Shown here piece after piece: positions 17,261 through 25,795 of a stretch of DNA of 64,000 nucleotides. The first letter of the stretch is position 1. Each line of letters begins with the position of its first letter. The notes below the pieces were generated by a model, which ran no database searches, was not told the origin of the DNA, and worked only from the letters and a program-made list of their open reading frames with translations. Both the position numbers and the translations under genes were made by a program. Source of the stretch: Lachnospiraceae bacterium (GTDB lineage: Bacteria; Bacillota; Clostridia; Lachnospirales; Lachnospiraceae); NCBI GenBank assembly GCA_910573755.1, contig CAJTBO010000002.1, positions 124,001 through 188,000 of the forward strand. The letters run 5' to 3'.

Positions 17261-17581
17261 TTGCGCGAACTGGCCCGTTTTTTACAAGAAGAATATTATG
17301 TTGTTTTAATGGATTTTCCGGCGCAGCTCAGAGCTTATTATATCAATGGAGATACGCAGAGCACATTCCAATCCGTCATTTTGGCAGGTGTGTATGATAT
17401 AAAAAATTTTAGGAGTAAGATCAGGACGGATGAAAATCATAAACTGAATAGTCCGTGGAATATTGCCGCGGATTTTAATATTGATATGAGTTTTTTGCCG
17501 GAAGAGATTGCCGGAATGCTGCGGGATTACGAAAAAGATCATCAGACAGGGATGGAGATCGGGAAGATATCCGGAACTTGA
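17261..17581 (+). pseudogene. Internally deleted fragment of an AAA-like ATPase
   Basis: The frame encodes a piece running from LARFLQEEYYVVLMDF, which normally follows the Walker A strand, straight into QLRAYYINGDTQSTFQSVIL and AGVYDIKN, then SPWNIAADFNIDMSF and YEKDHQTGM. These segments are recognisable parts of AAA-like domain ATPases common in clostridia. The Walker A loop, the stretch between the two blocks and the whole C-terminus are missing. It starts without a clear ribosome site and is non-functional. Confidence 0.65.
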
Positions 17582-17650
17582 TCAGATGATAAGGAAGTTG
17601 CTGTTTACCGGAAAAAGTATTGTGTATAATGCGGAAATGTAAGAAATTAT

Positions 17651-17679
17651 TTCCATTCCCGGAAAAGTCTGTTATAATG
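17651..17679 (+). promoter_or_regulatory. Promoter of the phosphoglucomutase gene
   Basis: An extended -10, TGTTATAAT, ends at 17679, with TTTCCA 17 bp upstream of the TATAAT. It lies about 80 bp before the pgcA start, in the gap after the ATPase remnant. Confidence 0.65.
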
Positions 17680-17758
17680 GAGCAAGGGAAAGGAATTGTC
17701 AAACTTTTACAGACAATTTTTCTGTCAATCTGGAATGAAGAAAATGGAGGGATTACAA

Positions 17759-19480
17759 ATGGACTACAAAGAGCAGTATGATTTCTGGTTATCAGACGCC
17801 TATTTTGACGAAGCGACAAAGCAGGAGCTTCGCGATATCGCAGACAATGAGAGTGAGATCGAAGATCGGTTCTACAAGGATCTGGAATTCGGTACAGGCG
17901 GCCTTCGCGGCGTGATCGGGGCGGGTACGAACCGGATGAACATCTATACAGTGAGAAAAGCGACTCAGGGCCTTGCCAATTATATTCTGAAACAGGGCGG
18001 GCAGGAGAAGGGCGTGGCGATCGCCTATGACTCCAGAAATATGTCCCCTGAATTTGCGGATGAAGCGGCGCTCTGTCTGGCAGCTAACGGCATCAAGGCA
18101 TATGTGTTTGACGCGTTGCGCCCTACGCCGGAACTTTCCTTTGCGATCCGGGAACTGGGATGTATTTCAGGTATCGTTGTGACGGCAAGCCATAACCCGC
18201 CGGAGTACAACGGCTATAAGGCGTACTGGGAGGACGGTGCCCAGGTGACGGCACCCAAAGATAAAGATATCATCGAAGAAGTGCGCGCGGTGACGGACTA
18301 TAATGATGTAAAGACCATGGATAAGCAGGAAGCCATGGATAAGGGCCTGTATCAGGTGATCGGAAAAGAGATCGACGACAGATACATGGAAGAACTGAAA
18401 AAACAGATCATCCATCCGGAAGTGATCAAAGAGATGGCTGATGATATTAAGATCGTATACACACCGTTCCACGGAACAGGCAACGTGCCGGTGAGGCGGA
18501 TTCTCTCCGAGCTGGGCTTCAAGCATGTGTATGTTGTACCGGAACAGGAACTGCCCGATCCCGCGTTTACTACATTGGATTATCCGAATCCGGAAGATCC
18601 GAAGGCATTTACACTGGCTCTTAAACTGGCAAAGGAAAAGGATGCGGACGTGGTGCTGGCAACAGATCCCGATGCGGACAGACTGGGTATCTACGCCAAA
18701 GACAAGGCGACCGGCGAATATGTTTCCTTTACCGGTAATATGTCCGGTATGCTGATCGCTGAATATATCATGCGTGAAAGAACTGCAACCGGTAAGATGC
18801 CTGAGAATCCAGCCATGGTAACAACCATTGTAACAACGAATATGACCCGCGCTATTGCGGAAGACTATAAGGCAAAGTTTGTGGAAGTACTGACCGGCTT
18901 TAAGTATATCGGTGAACAGATCAAGCTGTTTGAACAGGATCATTCCTACAACTATGTATTCGGCCTGGAAGAGAGTTACGGCTGTCTTGCGGGCACCCAT
19001 GCAAGGGATAAGGATGCGGTTGTGGCGGTAATGTGTCTGTGCGAAGTGGCTGCATGGTGCAAGAAGCACGGCATTACGCTCTGGGATCAGATGATCAATC
19101 TGTATGAGAAATACGGTTATTATAAAGAGACACAGTACGCAATTACGATGAAGGGCATCGACGGCTCGAGACAGATCGCGGCGATCATGGATAAGCTTCG
19201 CAGCAATCCGCCGAAAAACTTCGGCGAACTGCAGGTAGTGGAGATGCGCGACTATGATCTGGATCAGGTGACCAATATGGCGACCGGCGGAGTGACGCCT
19301 ACGGGGCTTCCGAAGTCCAATGTGCTGTACTTTGAACTGACTAACGATTCCTGGTGCTGTGCGCGCCCTTCCGGCACGGAGCCGAAGATCAAATTCTATA
19401 TGGGCGTAAAGGGAACCGGTCTGGAAGATGCGCAGGCGAAGGTGGAAGCGCTGACAGAGGCAGTGAAGGCGCTTTTGTAA
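17759..19480 (+). CDS. pgcA: Phosphoglucomutase/phosphomannomutase (alpha-D-phosphohexomutase)
   Basis: This enzyme interconverts hexose 6- and 1-phosphates and feeds sugar-nucleotide synthesis for wall polysaccharide. The 573-residue protein is the usual length for the Firmicutes PgcA type. The phosphoserine loop TASHNPPEYNG places Ser144 as the phosphorylated residue. The metal loop is ATDPDADRLG, and the C-terminal phosphate-binding loop is RPSGTEPKIKFY. ATG 17759 follows AATGGAGGG; a longer frame from 17696 would run through the promoter and is rejected. It stands at the head of the polysaccharide gene cluster. All catalytic elements are intact. Confidence 0.95.
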   Translation: MDYKEQYDFWLSDAYFDEATKQELRDIADNESEIEDRFYKDLEFGTGGLRGVIGAGTNRMNIYTVRKATQGLANYILKQGGQEKGVAIAYDSRNMSPEFADEAALCLAANGIKAYVFDALRPTPELSFAIRELGCISGIVVTASHNPPEYNGYKAYWEDGAQVTAPKDKDIIEEVRAVTDYNDVKTMDKQEAMDKGLYQVIGKEIDDRYMEELKKQIIHPEVIKEMADDIKIVYTPFHGTGNVPVRRILSELGFKHVYVVPEQELPDPAFTTLDYPNPEDPKAFTLALKLAKEKDADVVLATDPDADRLGIYAKDKATGEYVSFTGNMSGMLIAEYIMRERTATGKMPENPAMVTTIVTTNMTRAIAEDYKAKFVEVLTGFKYIGEQIKLFEQDHSYNYVFGLEESYGCLAGTHARDKDAVVAVMCLCEVAAWCKKHGITLWDQMINLYEKYGYYKETQYAITMKGIDGSRQIAAIMDKLRSNPPKNFGELQVVEMRDYDLDQVTNMATGGVTPTGLPKSNVLYFELTNDSWCCARPSGTEPKIKFYMGVKGTGLEDAQAKVEALTEAVKALL

Positions 19481-19496
19481 AAGTATAAAACCGGAT

Positions 19497-19529
19497 GCCG
19501 GGGATGGAGAATTTTATTTCCATCCCGGC
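19497..19529 (+). terminator. Hairpin after the phosphoglucomutase gene
   Basis: GCCGGGGATGG pairs with CCATCCCGGC around an A/T-rich loop, with one bulged G. No T run follows, so it may be a weak terminator or RNA-end hairpin. Confidence 0.4.
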
Positions 19530-19610
19530 TGGTTATAGTCATAATAATTTATCAGCGCCGGGATATAGATCGGTATAGATATAAAAGAGTTTCCTGCGAA
19601 TGGTTTTGGT

Positions 19611-20969
19611 ATGATACGTCAGAATATCGGTAAGACAATAAACTACATGAAACGCAACGGCGTCAGAAAAGCGGTGGGCACGGTATATGAGCGGCTCACC
19701 GCTCGTTATGATGCGGATTATTTTTATGAGGCGCCGAAGGCGGAGGAACTCGAAAGGCAGAGAAACACGGTTTTTGAAAAAATGCCGCTGATCAGTATCA
19801 TCGTGCCCGCCTATGAGACAAAGGAGGCCTTTTTATCCGCCCTGATCGATTCGGTGACGGCGCAGAGTTACCGGAACTGGGAGCTGATCCTTGCGGATGC
19901 CAGTGAGAGCGGGCAGGTGAAAGCCTGTGTGGAAAAAAAACAGGCGTTTTTAGAGAAAGAACAGGCTGAAAGAATAAAATATCACAAGTTATTAAAAAAT
20001 GAAGGCATTTCCGGCAACAGCAATCAAGCGCTTTGCTATGCGGGCGGCGATTATATCGGGCTTTTGGACCACGATGACCTGCTTGCACCGGATGCTTTAT
20101 TTGAGATGGTGAACGCCATAAATACCTTATCCGGACAGGAGGAGACAGAGGCCGGGATGCTCTATTCGGATGAGGATAAATGCGATGAAACTGGACAATA
20201 TTATTATGAACCGAATATCAAATCGAATTTTAATTTTGATTTTCTCCTGTCCAATAACTATATCTGCCATTTTCTTCTGATGAAGGCGGAACTGATCAAG
20301 GAACTGGGACTGCGCCCGGCGTATGACGGGGCGCAGGACTATGATCTGATCCTGCGCGCTGTGGGCAGATTGCAGGAAAAGGAGATCGTGCATGTGGGCA
20401 GGATACTCTATCACTGGCGCTGCCATGCGCTTTCCACGGCGGCGAATCCCGCCAGCAAGCTGTACGCTTACGAAGCCGGAAAAAGGGCGGTGCAGGATTT
20501 TCTGCGGGAAAAGGGAATAGAAGGACAGGCAGTGGATACGGAACATGTGGGTTTTTACCGCATTGTCTACGAGCCGGATATTTTTGCGGCGAGGGAGGAT
20601 GTGGGGATGCTGGGCGGTTCCGTGACGGACCGGGATCATAAAATATCAAGCGGTATTTTATTGAAAAACGGTCTTTGTCCCTTTGCGGGCCTTTACAGCT
20701 TCTTTTCCGGCCCCGCCAATGTGGCGGCGGTGGGGAGGGATGCCTACGCGCTGGATGCCAGAGCGGTCCTTCTGCGGAAAGAGGATATTCCGCTTTTTGA
20801 AGAGATCATGAAAGTGCCTTATGTGGAAGAGATCGAAAAGCGGGATAGGCAGTACTGCAACAGGCTGGATGAGAATATCTGGAAACAGCGCAGCATGGCG
20901 CTTTGCGCCGTATTTCGGGAGAGGGGACAGCGCCTTGTCTGGGACCCGAAGATCCGTGTGAGGAGATAA
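19611..20969 (+). CDS. GT2-family glycosyltransferase with one complete and one half domain
   Basis: A 452-residue glycosyltransferase for surface polysaccharide. A complete GT2 domain (about 58-310) has ISIIVPAYETKEAF, KNEGISGNSNQAL, the metal motif LDHDDLL and FDFLLSNNYICHF. The C-terminal 120 residues (from VGMLGGSVTDRDHKISSGIL) align by eye with only the second half of a further GT2 domain, as seen complete in the gene at 6351, and lack its nucleotide-binding half. Thus it looks like a two-domain enzyme that lost half of domain two. ATG 19611 has only a weak upstream GGT element. It is directly followed, with no gap, by another glycosyltransferase. Confidence 0.88.
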   Translation: MIRQNIGKTINYMKRNGVRKAVGTVYERLTARYDADYFYEAPKAEELERQRNTVFEKMPLISIIVPAYETKEAFLSALIDSVTAQSYRNWELILADASESGQVKACVEKKQAFLEKEQAERIKYHKLLKNEGISGNSNQALCYAGGDYIGLLDHDDLLAPDALFEMVNAINTLSGQEETEAGMLYSDEDKCDETGQYYYEPNIKSNFNFDFLLSNNYICHFLLMKAELIKELGLRPAYDGAQDYDLILRAVGRLQEKEIVHVGRILYHWRCHALSTAANPASKLYAYEAGKRAVQDFLREKGIEGQAVDTEHVGFYRIVYEPDIFAAREDVGMLGGSVTDRDHKISSGILLKNGLCPFAGLYSFFSGPANVAAVGRDAYALDARAVLLRKEDIPLFEEIMKVPYVEEIEKRDRQYCNRLDENIWKQRSMALCAVFRERGQRLVWDPKIRVRR

Positions 20970-21938
20970 ATGAAATCGACAATCGTGATTCCAAATTACA
21001 ACGGCATGGCATATCTGGAAAAATGCCTTTCTTCTATTGTAGAGGATGTGAAAAGCCATCCGGCAAGGATTCTGGTAGTGGATAACGGTTCTGCGGACGG
21101 AAGCTGTGAACTGGCGGAGGGCACTGCCGGCGTGGAGGTGGTCCGCATGGGTGAGAATACAGGCTTTTGCAGGGCTGTAAATGCAGGGATTCAGGCGTCG
21201 GATACCCCTTATGTTATTTTGCTGAATAATGACCTGACGATCGAGAGCGGTTTTATAAAAGCGATGGAAGCTGCGCTGGATAACGATCCGAAAGCTTTTT
21301 CCGCGGGAGCGCAGATGCGGATGATGAAGGCGCCGGACAGGATGGACAATGCCGGAGATTATTACTGTGCGCTGGGCTGGGCATATGATTACGGGAAAGG
21401 AAAAAAGGTTTCCGGAAAATATTTGAAACCCCGGCGGATTTTTGCGGCATGCGGCGGGGCGGCAATCTACCGGAGAAGTATTATGGATCGGATCGGGCTG
21501 TTTGACGAGAAGCATTTTGCCTATCTGGAGGATGTGGATATCGGGTATCGGGCGCGGATTTACGGGTATCATAATCTGTATGAGCCGAAAGCGCTCGCAT
21601 ATCATGCCGGAAGCAGCGTATCCGGTTCAAAATATAATGCATTTAAGACAAACCTTTCTTCCGCAAACAGCATCTATTTAATTAAGAAAAATATGCCGCC
21701 GCTGCAGATTTTGATAAATCTGCCGTTCCTTTTGGCGGGATTTACTGTGAAAACGGCGTTTTTTATCCGGAAGGGATTCGGAGGGATCTACTTAAAAGGG
21801 CTTTTGCGGGGATTCAGGATATACTATAAGGAAGGCGGAAGAAAAATGCATGTGCCGTTTTGCCTTAAAAATACGGGAAATTATCTGCTGATCCAGTGGG
21901 AATTATGGGTCAATACAGTCAGAAGGTTTTTCGGCTGA
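20970..21938 (+). CDS. GT2-family glycosyltransferase (rhamnosyltransferase-like)
   Basis: A 322-residue glycosyltransferase of the WbbL/rhamnosyltransferase-like group. It contains STIVIPNYNGMAYLEK, VVDNGSADGS, the donor-metal motif LLNNDLT, CGGAAIYRRS and EDVDIGYRARIYGY. A hydrophobic C-terminal stretch (LQILINLPFLLAGFTV) probably anchors it to the membrane. The start codon follows the preceding stop without any spacer, and GAGGAGA in the end of the upstream gene is its ribosome site, so translation is coupled. The sugar transferred cannot be read from sequence; rhamnose is a family-based guess. Confidence 0.9.
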   Translation: MKSTIVIPNYNGMAYLEKCLSSIVEDVKSHPARILVVDNGSADGSCELAEGTAGVEVVRMGENTGFCRAVNAGIQASDTPYVILLNNDLTIESGFIKAMEAALDNDPKAFSAGAQMRMMKAPDRMDNAGDYYCALGWAYDYGKGKKVSGKYLKPRRIFAACGGAAIYRRSIMDRIGLFDEKHFAYLEDVDIGYRARIYGYHNLYEPKALAYHAGSSVSGSKYNAFKTNLSSANSIYLIKKNMPPLQILINLPFLLAGFTVKTAFFIRKGFGGIYLKGLLRGFRIYYKEGGRKMHVPFCLKNTGNYLLIQWELWVNTVRRFFG

Positions 21939-21947
21939 ATAAAAAGA

Positions 21948-21976
21948 TTGTAATTTCTGTAACATTATTGTAAAAT
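21948..21976 (+). promoter_or_regulatory. Promoter of the polyprenyl-phosphate sugar transferase gene
   Basis: TTGTAA (21948-21953), a 17-bp spacer and TAAAAT (21971-21976) lie 50 bp before the start codon and match sigma-A spacing. This suggests a second transcription start inside the polysaccharide cluster. Confidence 0.65.
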
Positions 21977-22026
21977 ATCAAAGGTGTGCTGCTGAACTGG
22001 CACATTTTGACAGATATAGGTGTACG

Positions 22027-23436
22027 ATGATAAAGAATAATCAGAAATACCTGAACGGGTTACATGTGGTCATTGATGCTCTGATCATTGCGGCATCTTA
22101 TATTCTGGCATGGTGGCTGAAATTTAAGAGTCCTTTAAGCAATGTAAAACCGGGCGATTTTTATCTGCCCATGGAGACTTATTTTGCCGCCATTCCTTAT
22201 ATTGTAGCAGCGTATCTGGTCATTTACAAAGCCTGTAAGCTGTATACGGCAAAGCGGGGGTCGGGTCCCGGCGGCGAACTGCTCAGGATCGTGGAGGCGA
22301 ATATCATCGGAGCGGTAAGCCTGACGTCCGTCCTGTTTGTGATCTGGCAGCAGCATTTCTCCAGATCCATGATATTTTTGTTTGTGGTGCTGAATATCAC
22401 GCTGACCGCGGCTTTCCGCTTCAGCCTTCGGGAAATCCTTGTCATAGCCCGGCGCAAGGGATATAATATGAAGCATGTACTGCTGGTGGGCTATTCCCGG
22501 GCGGCAGAGGAATACATTGACAGGATAAAGGCAAATCCCCAGTGGGGCTATGTGATTCATGCGATTCTGGACGACGTGGTGCCGCGGGGAACTTTATATA
22601 AAGGCATAAAGGTAGTCGGCAGAGTGGATAATCTGGAGGTCATCCTGCCGGAAAATAAACTGGACGAGATCGCGATCACACTGCCCCTTACCCAGTACGG
22701 GCGGCTGACGGATATCGTGACGCTCTGTGAAAAGTCCGGCGTGCACACAAAGTTTATACCGGATTATGACAGCATTATTCCGAGCAGGCCCTATACGGAG
22801 GATCTGATGGGGCTTCCGGTCATTAATATCAGGAACGTTCCGCTGACGAGAATGAGCAACAGAGTCTGCAAACGGGCTCTGGATGTGCTGGGGGCAGGTG
22901 TGGGGCTGATCCTGTCCTCTCCGCTTCTTCTTGTGATCGCGGTTTTGGTCAGGACTACCAGCAAGGGGCCGGTGATCTTTACACAGGAGCGTATCGGCCG
23001 GCATAATAAGCCGTTTCATATGTATAAATTCCGTTCCATGCAGCTGCAGAGCGAGGCGGACGAGAAAAAGGGCTGGACAACAAAAGACGATCCGAGGGTG
23101 ACAAAGGTCGGGAAATTTATCAGGCGGACCAGCCTGGATGAACTGCCGCAGCTTTTCAATATCCTGAGGGGGGATATGAGCCTTGTGGGGCCGCGCCCCG
23201 AGCGGACGCAGTATGTGGAAAAGTTCAAGGAAGAGATACCGAGATATATGATCAAGCATCAGGTGCGTCCGGGGCTGACCGGCTGGGCGCAGGTAAACGG
23301 CTACAGAGGGGATACATCTATCAGAAAACGTATCGATTACGATCTGTATTATATTGAAAACTGGACCTTTGGGTTTGATATCAGGATCATCTTCCTGACG
23401 ATATTCAAAGGTTTTGTAAATAAAAATGCATATTAA
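22027..23436 (+). CDS. Undecaprenyl-phosphate sugar phosphotransferase (WcaJ/CpsE type)
   Basis: This membrane enzyme starts a wall or capsular polysaccharide by moving a sugar-1-phosphate onto undecaprenyl phosphate. The 469-residue protein has four to five N-terminal membrane segments, a central Rossmann-like CoA_binding_3 region (VLLVGYSRAAEEYIDRI), a further membrane hairpin near 280 and the bacterial sugar transferase domain at the C-terminus. The latter shows ERIGRHNKPFHMYKFRSM, RRTSLDELPQLFNI, GDMSLVGPRPE and VRPGLTGWAQVNG, the conserved catalytic blocks. ATG 22027 has a weak ribosome site. Glucose is the commonest donor moiety in this family, but the specific sugar is not determined here. 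Confidence 0.94.
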   Translation: MIKNNQKYLNGLHVVIDALIIAASYILAWWLKFKSPLSNVKPGDFYLPMETYFAAIPYIVAAYLVIYKACKLYTAKRGSGPGGELLRIVEANIIGAVSLTSVLFVIWQQHFSRSMIFLFVVLNITLTAAFRFSLREILVIARRKGYNMKHVLLVGYSRAAEEYIDRIKANPQWGYVIHAILDDVVPRGTLYKGIKVVGRVDNLEVILPENKLDEIAITLPLTQYGRLTDIVTLCEKSGVHTKFIPDYDSIIPSRPYTEDLMGLPVINIRNVPLTRMSNRVCKRALDVLGAGVGLILSSPLLLVIAVLVRTTSKGPVIFTQERIGRHNKPFHMYKFRSMQLQSEADEKKGWTTKDDPRVTKVGKFIRRTSLDELPQLFNILRGDMSLVGPRPERTQYVEKFKEEIPRYMIKHQVRPGLTGWAQVNGYRGDTSIRKRIDYDLYYIENWTFGFDIRIIFLTIFKGFVNKNAY

Positions 23437-23522
23437 GAAATAACAGATGCAGCGGTTCAGTCCATAGCGGTGAAGCTGAAGGCTGAACTGTTAACAACAG
23501 ATTGCGAAAGGATAAGAGAAAG

Positions 23523-24722
23523 ATGGCACCAAGATATCAGGACGAAGACGATTGGGAATACGAAGAAGCGCCGAGAAAAAGATCATCTTCCGGAGGGAAA
23601 AAGAAATCATCAGGGAAAAAATCCTCAGGAAAAAGCGCTTCCGGTAAAAAGAAGATGTCTGCAAAGGCGAAAGCGAAGAAAAAGAGGAAAAGAATCCTGC
23701 TTTTCATGGGAGAGGTCGTATTGCTTGCGGTCATGCTGCTCGTACTGTGGGGCGTGACCAGAACGGAAAAAGTGGGACATCTGGAGATTCCGGAAGAGGA
23801 GATCGTGGTCAATGAGAGCGTCAGCGAAGAGCAGCTCGAGGTGATGAAGGGCTATCGTAATGTAGCACTCTTCGGCGTGGACTCCACAACGGGTGCGCTG
23901 ACCAAGAACACCAGAAGCGACTCTATCATGATCGCTTCGATCAATCTCGATACCAAGGAGATCAGGCTGGTTTCGGTATACAGGGATACGTTCATGAATC
24001 TGGGCAACGATAAATATAATAAGTGCAACGGCGCTTATGCGGCTGGCGGCCCGAAGCAGGCGATCAGTATGCTGAACGCCAATCTGGATATGAATATCAA
24101 GGATTTTGTCACGATCGGTTTTGCGGGGCTGATCGATACGATAAACGCTCTGGGCGGGATTCCTCTTGACATTACAAACGAAGAGATCCATTATCTGAAC
24201 GATTATCAGTATTGTATCGCGGAAGATTTAAAGAGGCAGTATACGCCTGTCAGCAACGCGGGGCTGCAGGTGGTGGACGGCATGCAGGCGACCGGATATT
24301 GCCGTATCCGTTATACAAAAGGCGACGACTTTAAGCGTGCCGAGCGTCAGAGGAATGTGCTGAAGGCGATCATGGATAAGTCAAAGGAGGCGTCCGTGAC
24401 ACAGCTTGTGGAGATCGCAAATGACGTATTTGATGAAGTGTATACTTCCTTTGGTATCGGAGAGATCACCGAACTTCTCGGGGAGGCATCCGGTTACAGG
24501 GTTGTGGCGGATGACGGGTTCCCTACGGAAGACCGCAGATGGACCGGCAATATCGGTTCCCCCGGTGACTGTATCGTGCCGAATAATCTGGCGGATAATG
24601 TAAGCTGGCTGCATGAGTTCCTATTTGATGAGAGCGGTTATGTGCCCAGTAACGAGGTGCAGAATTACAGTGACCATATTACTGGTGCGACAAGCAAGTA
24701 TAAACCTAAAGGTGTGCAGTAA
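23523..24722 (+). CDS. LCP-family (LytR-CpsA-Psr) polysaccharide-to-peptidoglycan ligase
   Basis: LCP proteins act outside the membrane and attach lipid-linked polysaccharide to peptidoglycan. The 399-residue protein has a Lys/Ser-rich cytoplasmic tail (about 20-57), one membrane segment (LLFMGEVVLLAVMLLVLWGV) and the LCP domain from about 112 to 285. Conserved lipid- and phosphate-binding elements are visible: NVALFGVDS, NTRSDSIMI, VSVYRDTF with its Arg, and IRYTKGDDFKRAERQR. ATG 23523 follows AAGGATAAGAG; a TTG at 23502 would add seven residues. It lies between the sugar transferase and a glycosyltransferase, in keeping with a final ligation step. Confidence 0.93.
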   Translation: MAPRYQDEDDWEYEEAPRKRSSSGGKKKSSGKKSSGKSASGKKKMSAKAKAKKKRKRILLFMGEVVLLAVMLLVLWGVTRTEKVGHLEIPEEEIVVNESVSEEQLEVMKGYRNVALFGVDSTTGALTKNTRSDSIMIASINLDTKEIRLVSVYRDTFMNLGNDKYNKCNGAYAAGGPKQAISMLNANLDMNIKDFVTIGFAGLIDTINALGGIPLDITNEEIHYLNDYQYCIAEDLKRQYTPVSNAGLQVVDGMQATGYCRIRYTKGDDFKRAERQRNVLKAIMDKSKEASVTQLVEIANDVFDEVYTSFGIGEITELLGEASGYRVVADDGFPTEDRRWTGNIGSPGDCIVPNNLADNVSWLHEFLFDESGYVPSNEVQNYSDHITGATSKYKPKGVQ

Positions 24723-24739
24723 TTTATAAAGGATTGTAA

Positions 24740-24785
24740 AGTCAGACGGCAGGAACAAAGAAGTTTCCTGCTCTCTGGCTTTTTA
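24740..24785 (+). terminator. Rho-independent terminator after the LCP gene
   Basis: An imperfect stem (AGTCAGACGGCAGGAA with TTCCTGCTCTCTGGCT) is followed by TTTTT. It separates the LCP gene from the glycosyltransferase-glmS pair. Confidence 0.7.
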
Positions 24786-24855
24786 TATGCAAAAACAGAA
24801 AAATGTGTTATCATAGAATAGACATAATAACAGGCAGGAGATAAAAAGAGAATAC

Positions 24856-25794
24856 ATGCAGGAAGTAGACGTCATTATTCCGGCCTATAAGCCGGGGGCA
24901 GAATTTATAGAACTGATCGATAAACTGGAACATCAGAGCATTCCGGTGCATCAGATACTGATATTTAATACGGAACAGAAATACTGGGAAGCGCTCCAGT
25001 ATGACCATCCGAGACGCAAACGTTATGAAAATGTCAGAATGTGGCATATTTCAAAAAAAGAATTTGATCACGGAAGAACAAGGAGGGAGGCGGTAAAAAA
25101 ATCGCAGACTCCTGTTTTTGTGATGATGACGCAGGATGCCATGCCGGCGGATGAATTTTTGCTGGAACGGCTGATAGCGCCCCTTTCGGACAGGGATGTT
25201 GCGGTTTCCTACGCAAGACAGCTTCCGAGAAAAGAAGCGGGGGCGGTAGAGCGCTTCACAAGGGAATTTAATTATCCGGATCAAAGCTGCATCAAGTCAA
25301 AGGCGGATCTGGATGAGATGGGGATCAAGACGTTTTTCTGTTCCAATGTCTGTGCGGCTTACCGGAGGGACATCTATGAAAAACAGGGCGGATTTATAAA
25401 GCATGCGATATTTAACGAAGATATGATCTATGCGGCTGGCTGTATCAGGGCGGGGTATAAGATCGCCTATACGGCGGAGGCAAAGGTGATCCATTCCCAT
25501 CAGTATACGAATAAGGAGCAGTTTCGCAGGAACTTTGATCTGGGCGTTTCCCAGGCGGAGCATCCGGAGGTTTTTGAGAGCGTTCCCGCCGAGTCGGAAG
25601 GGATCAGGCTGGTGAAGCGGACGGCGGAATATCTGAAAAAAGAGGGCGAGGGCAGGCTGATACTGCCTATGTGTGTGACCAGTGCTTATAAATTCTTCGG
25701 GTATAAACTGGGAAAAAATTATAAAAGGCTGTCATTCAGGCGGATTTTGAAATATACTATGAATAGAACGTACTGGGAAAGTATGAGGTTTTAA
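24856..25794 (+). CDS. GT2-family glycosyltransferase, RfbF-type rhamnosyltransferase-like
   Basis: A 312-residue glycosyltransferase that begins VDVIIPAYKPGAEFIELI. It carries HGRTRREAV, which is characteristic of rhamnosyltransferase-like GT2 proteins, then VMMTQDAMP in place of the usual DxD, FFCSNVCAAYRRDIYE and FNEDMIYAA. The C-terminal region lacks membrane segments. ATG 24856 is the only reasonable start, with GAG five bases upstream and GGAG further away. glmS starts 1 bp after its stop codon, so the two are co-transcribed. The sugar is not known. Confidence 0.9.
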   Translation: MQEVDVIIPAYKPGAEFIELIDKLEHQSIPVHQILIFNTEQKYWEALQYDHPRRKRYENVRMWHISKKEFDHGRTRREAVKKSQTPVFVMMTQDAMPADEFLLERLIAPLSDRDVAVSYARQLPRKEAGAVERFTREFNYPDQSCIKSKADLDEMGIKTFFCSNVCAAYRRDIYEKQGGFIKHAIFNEDMIYAAGCIRAGYKIAYTAEAKVIHSHQYTNKEQFRRNFDLGVSQAEHPEVFESVPAESEGIRLVKRTAEYLKKEGEGRLILPMCVTSAYKFFGYKLGKNYKRLSFRRILKYTMNRTYWESMRF

Positions 25795-25795
25795 T

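Noticed and set aside
16470-17686. TATAATGGAGCAA at 16470 and 17674 as possible attachment-site direct repeats
   Set aside because: Both copies are well explained as -10 hexamers plus following bases, and no integrase gene lies between or beside them.
18167-19069. Long minus-strand frame opposite phosphoglucomutase
   Set aside because: The plus strand carries intact catalytic motifs; the antisense frame has no recognisable domain or ribosome site.
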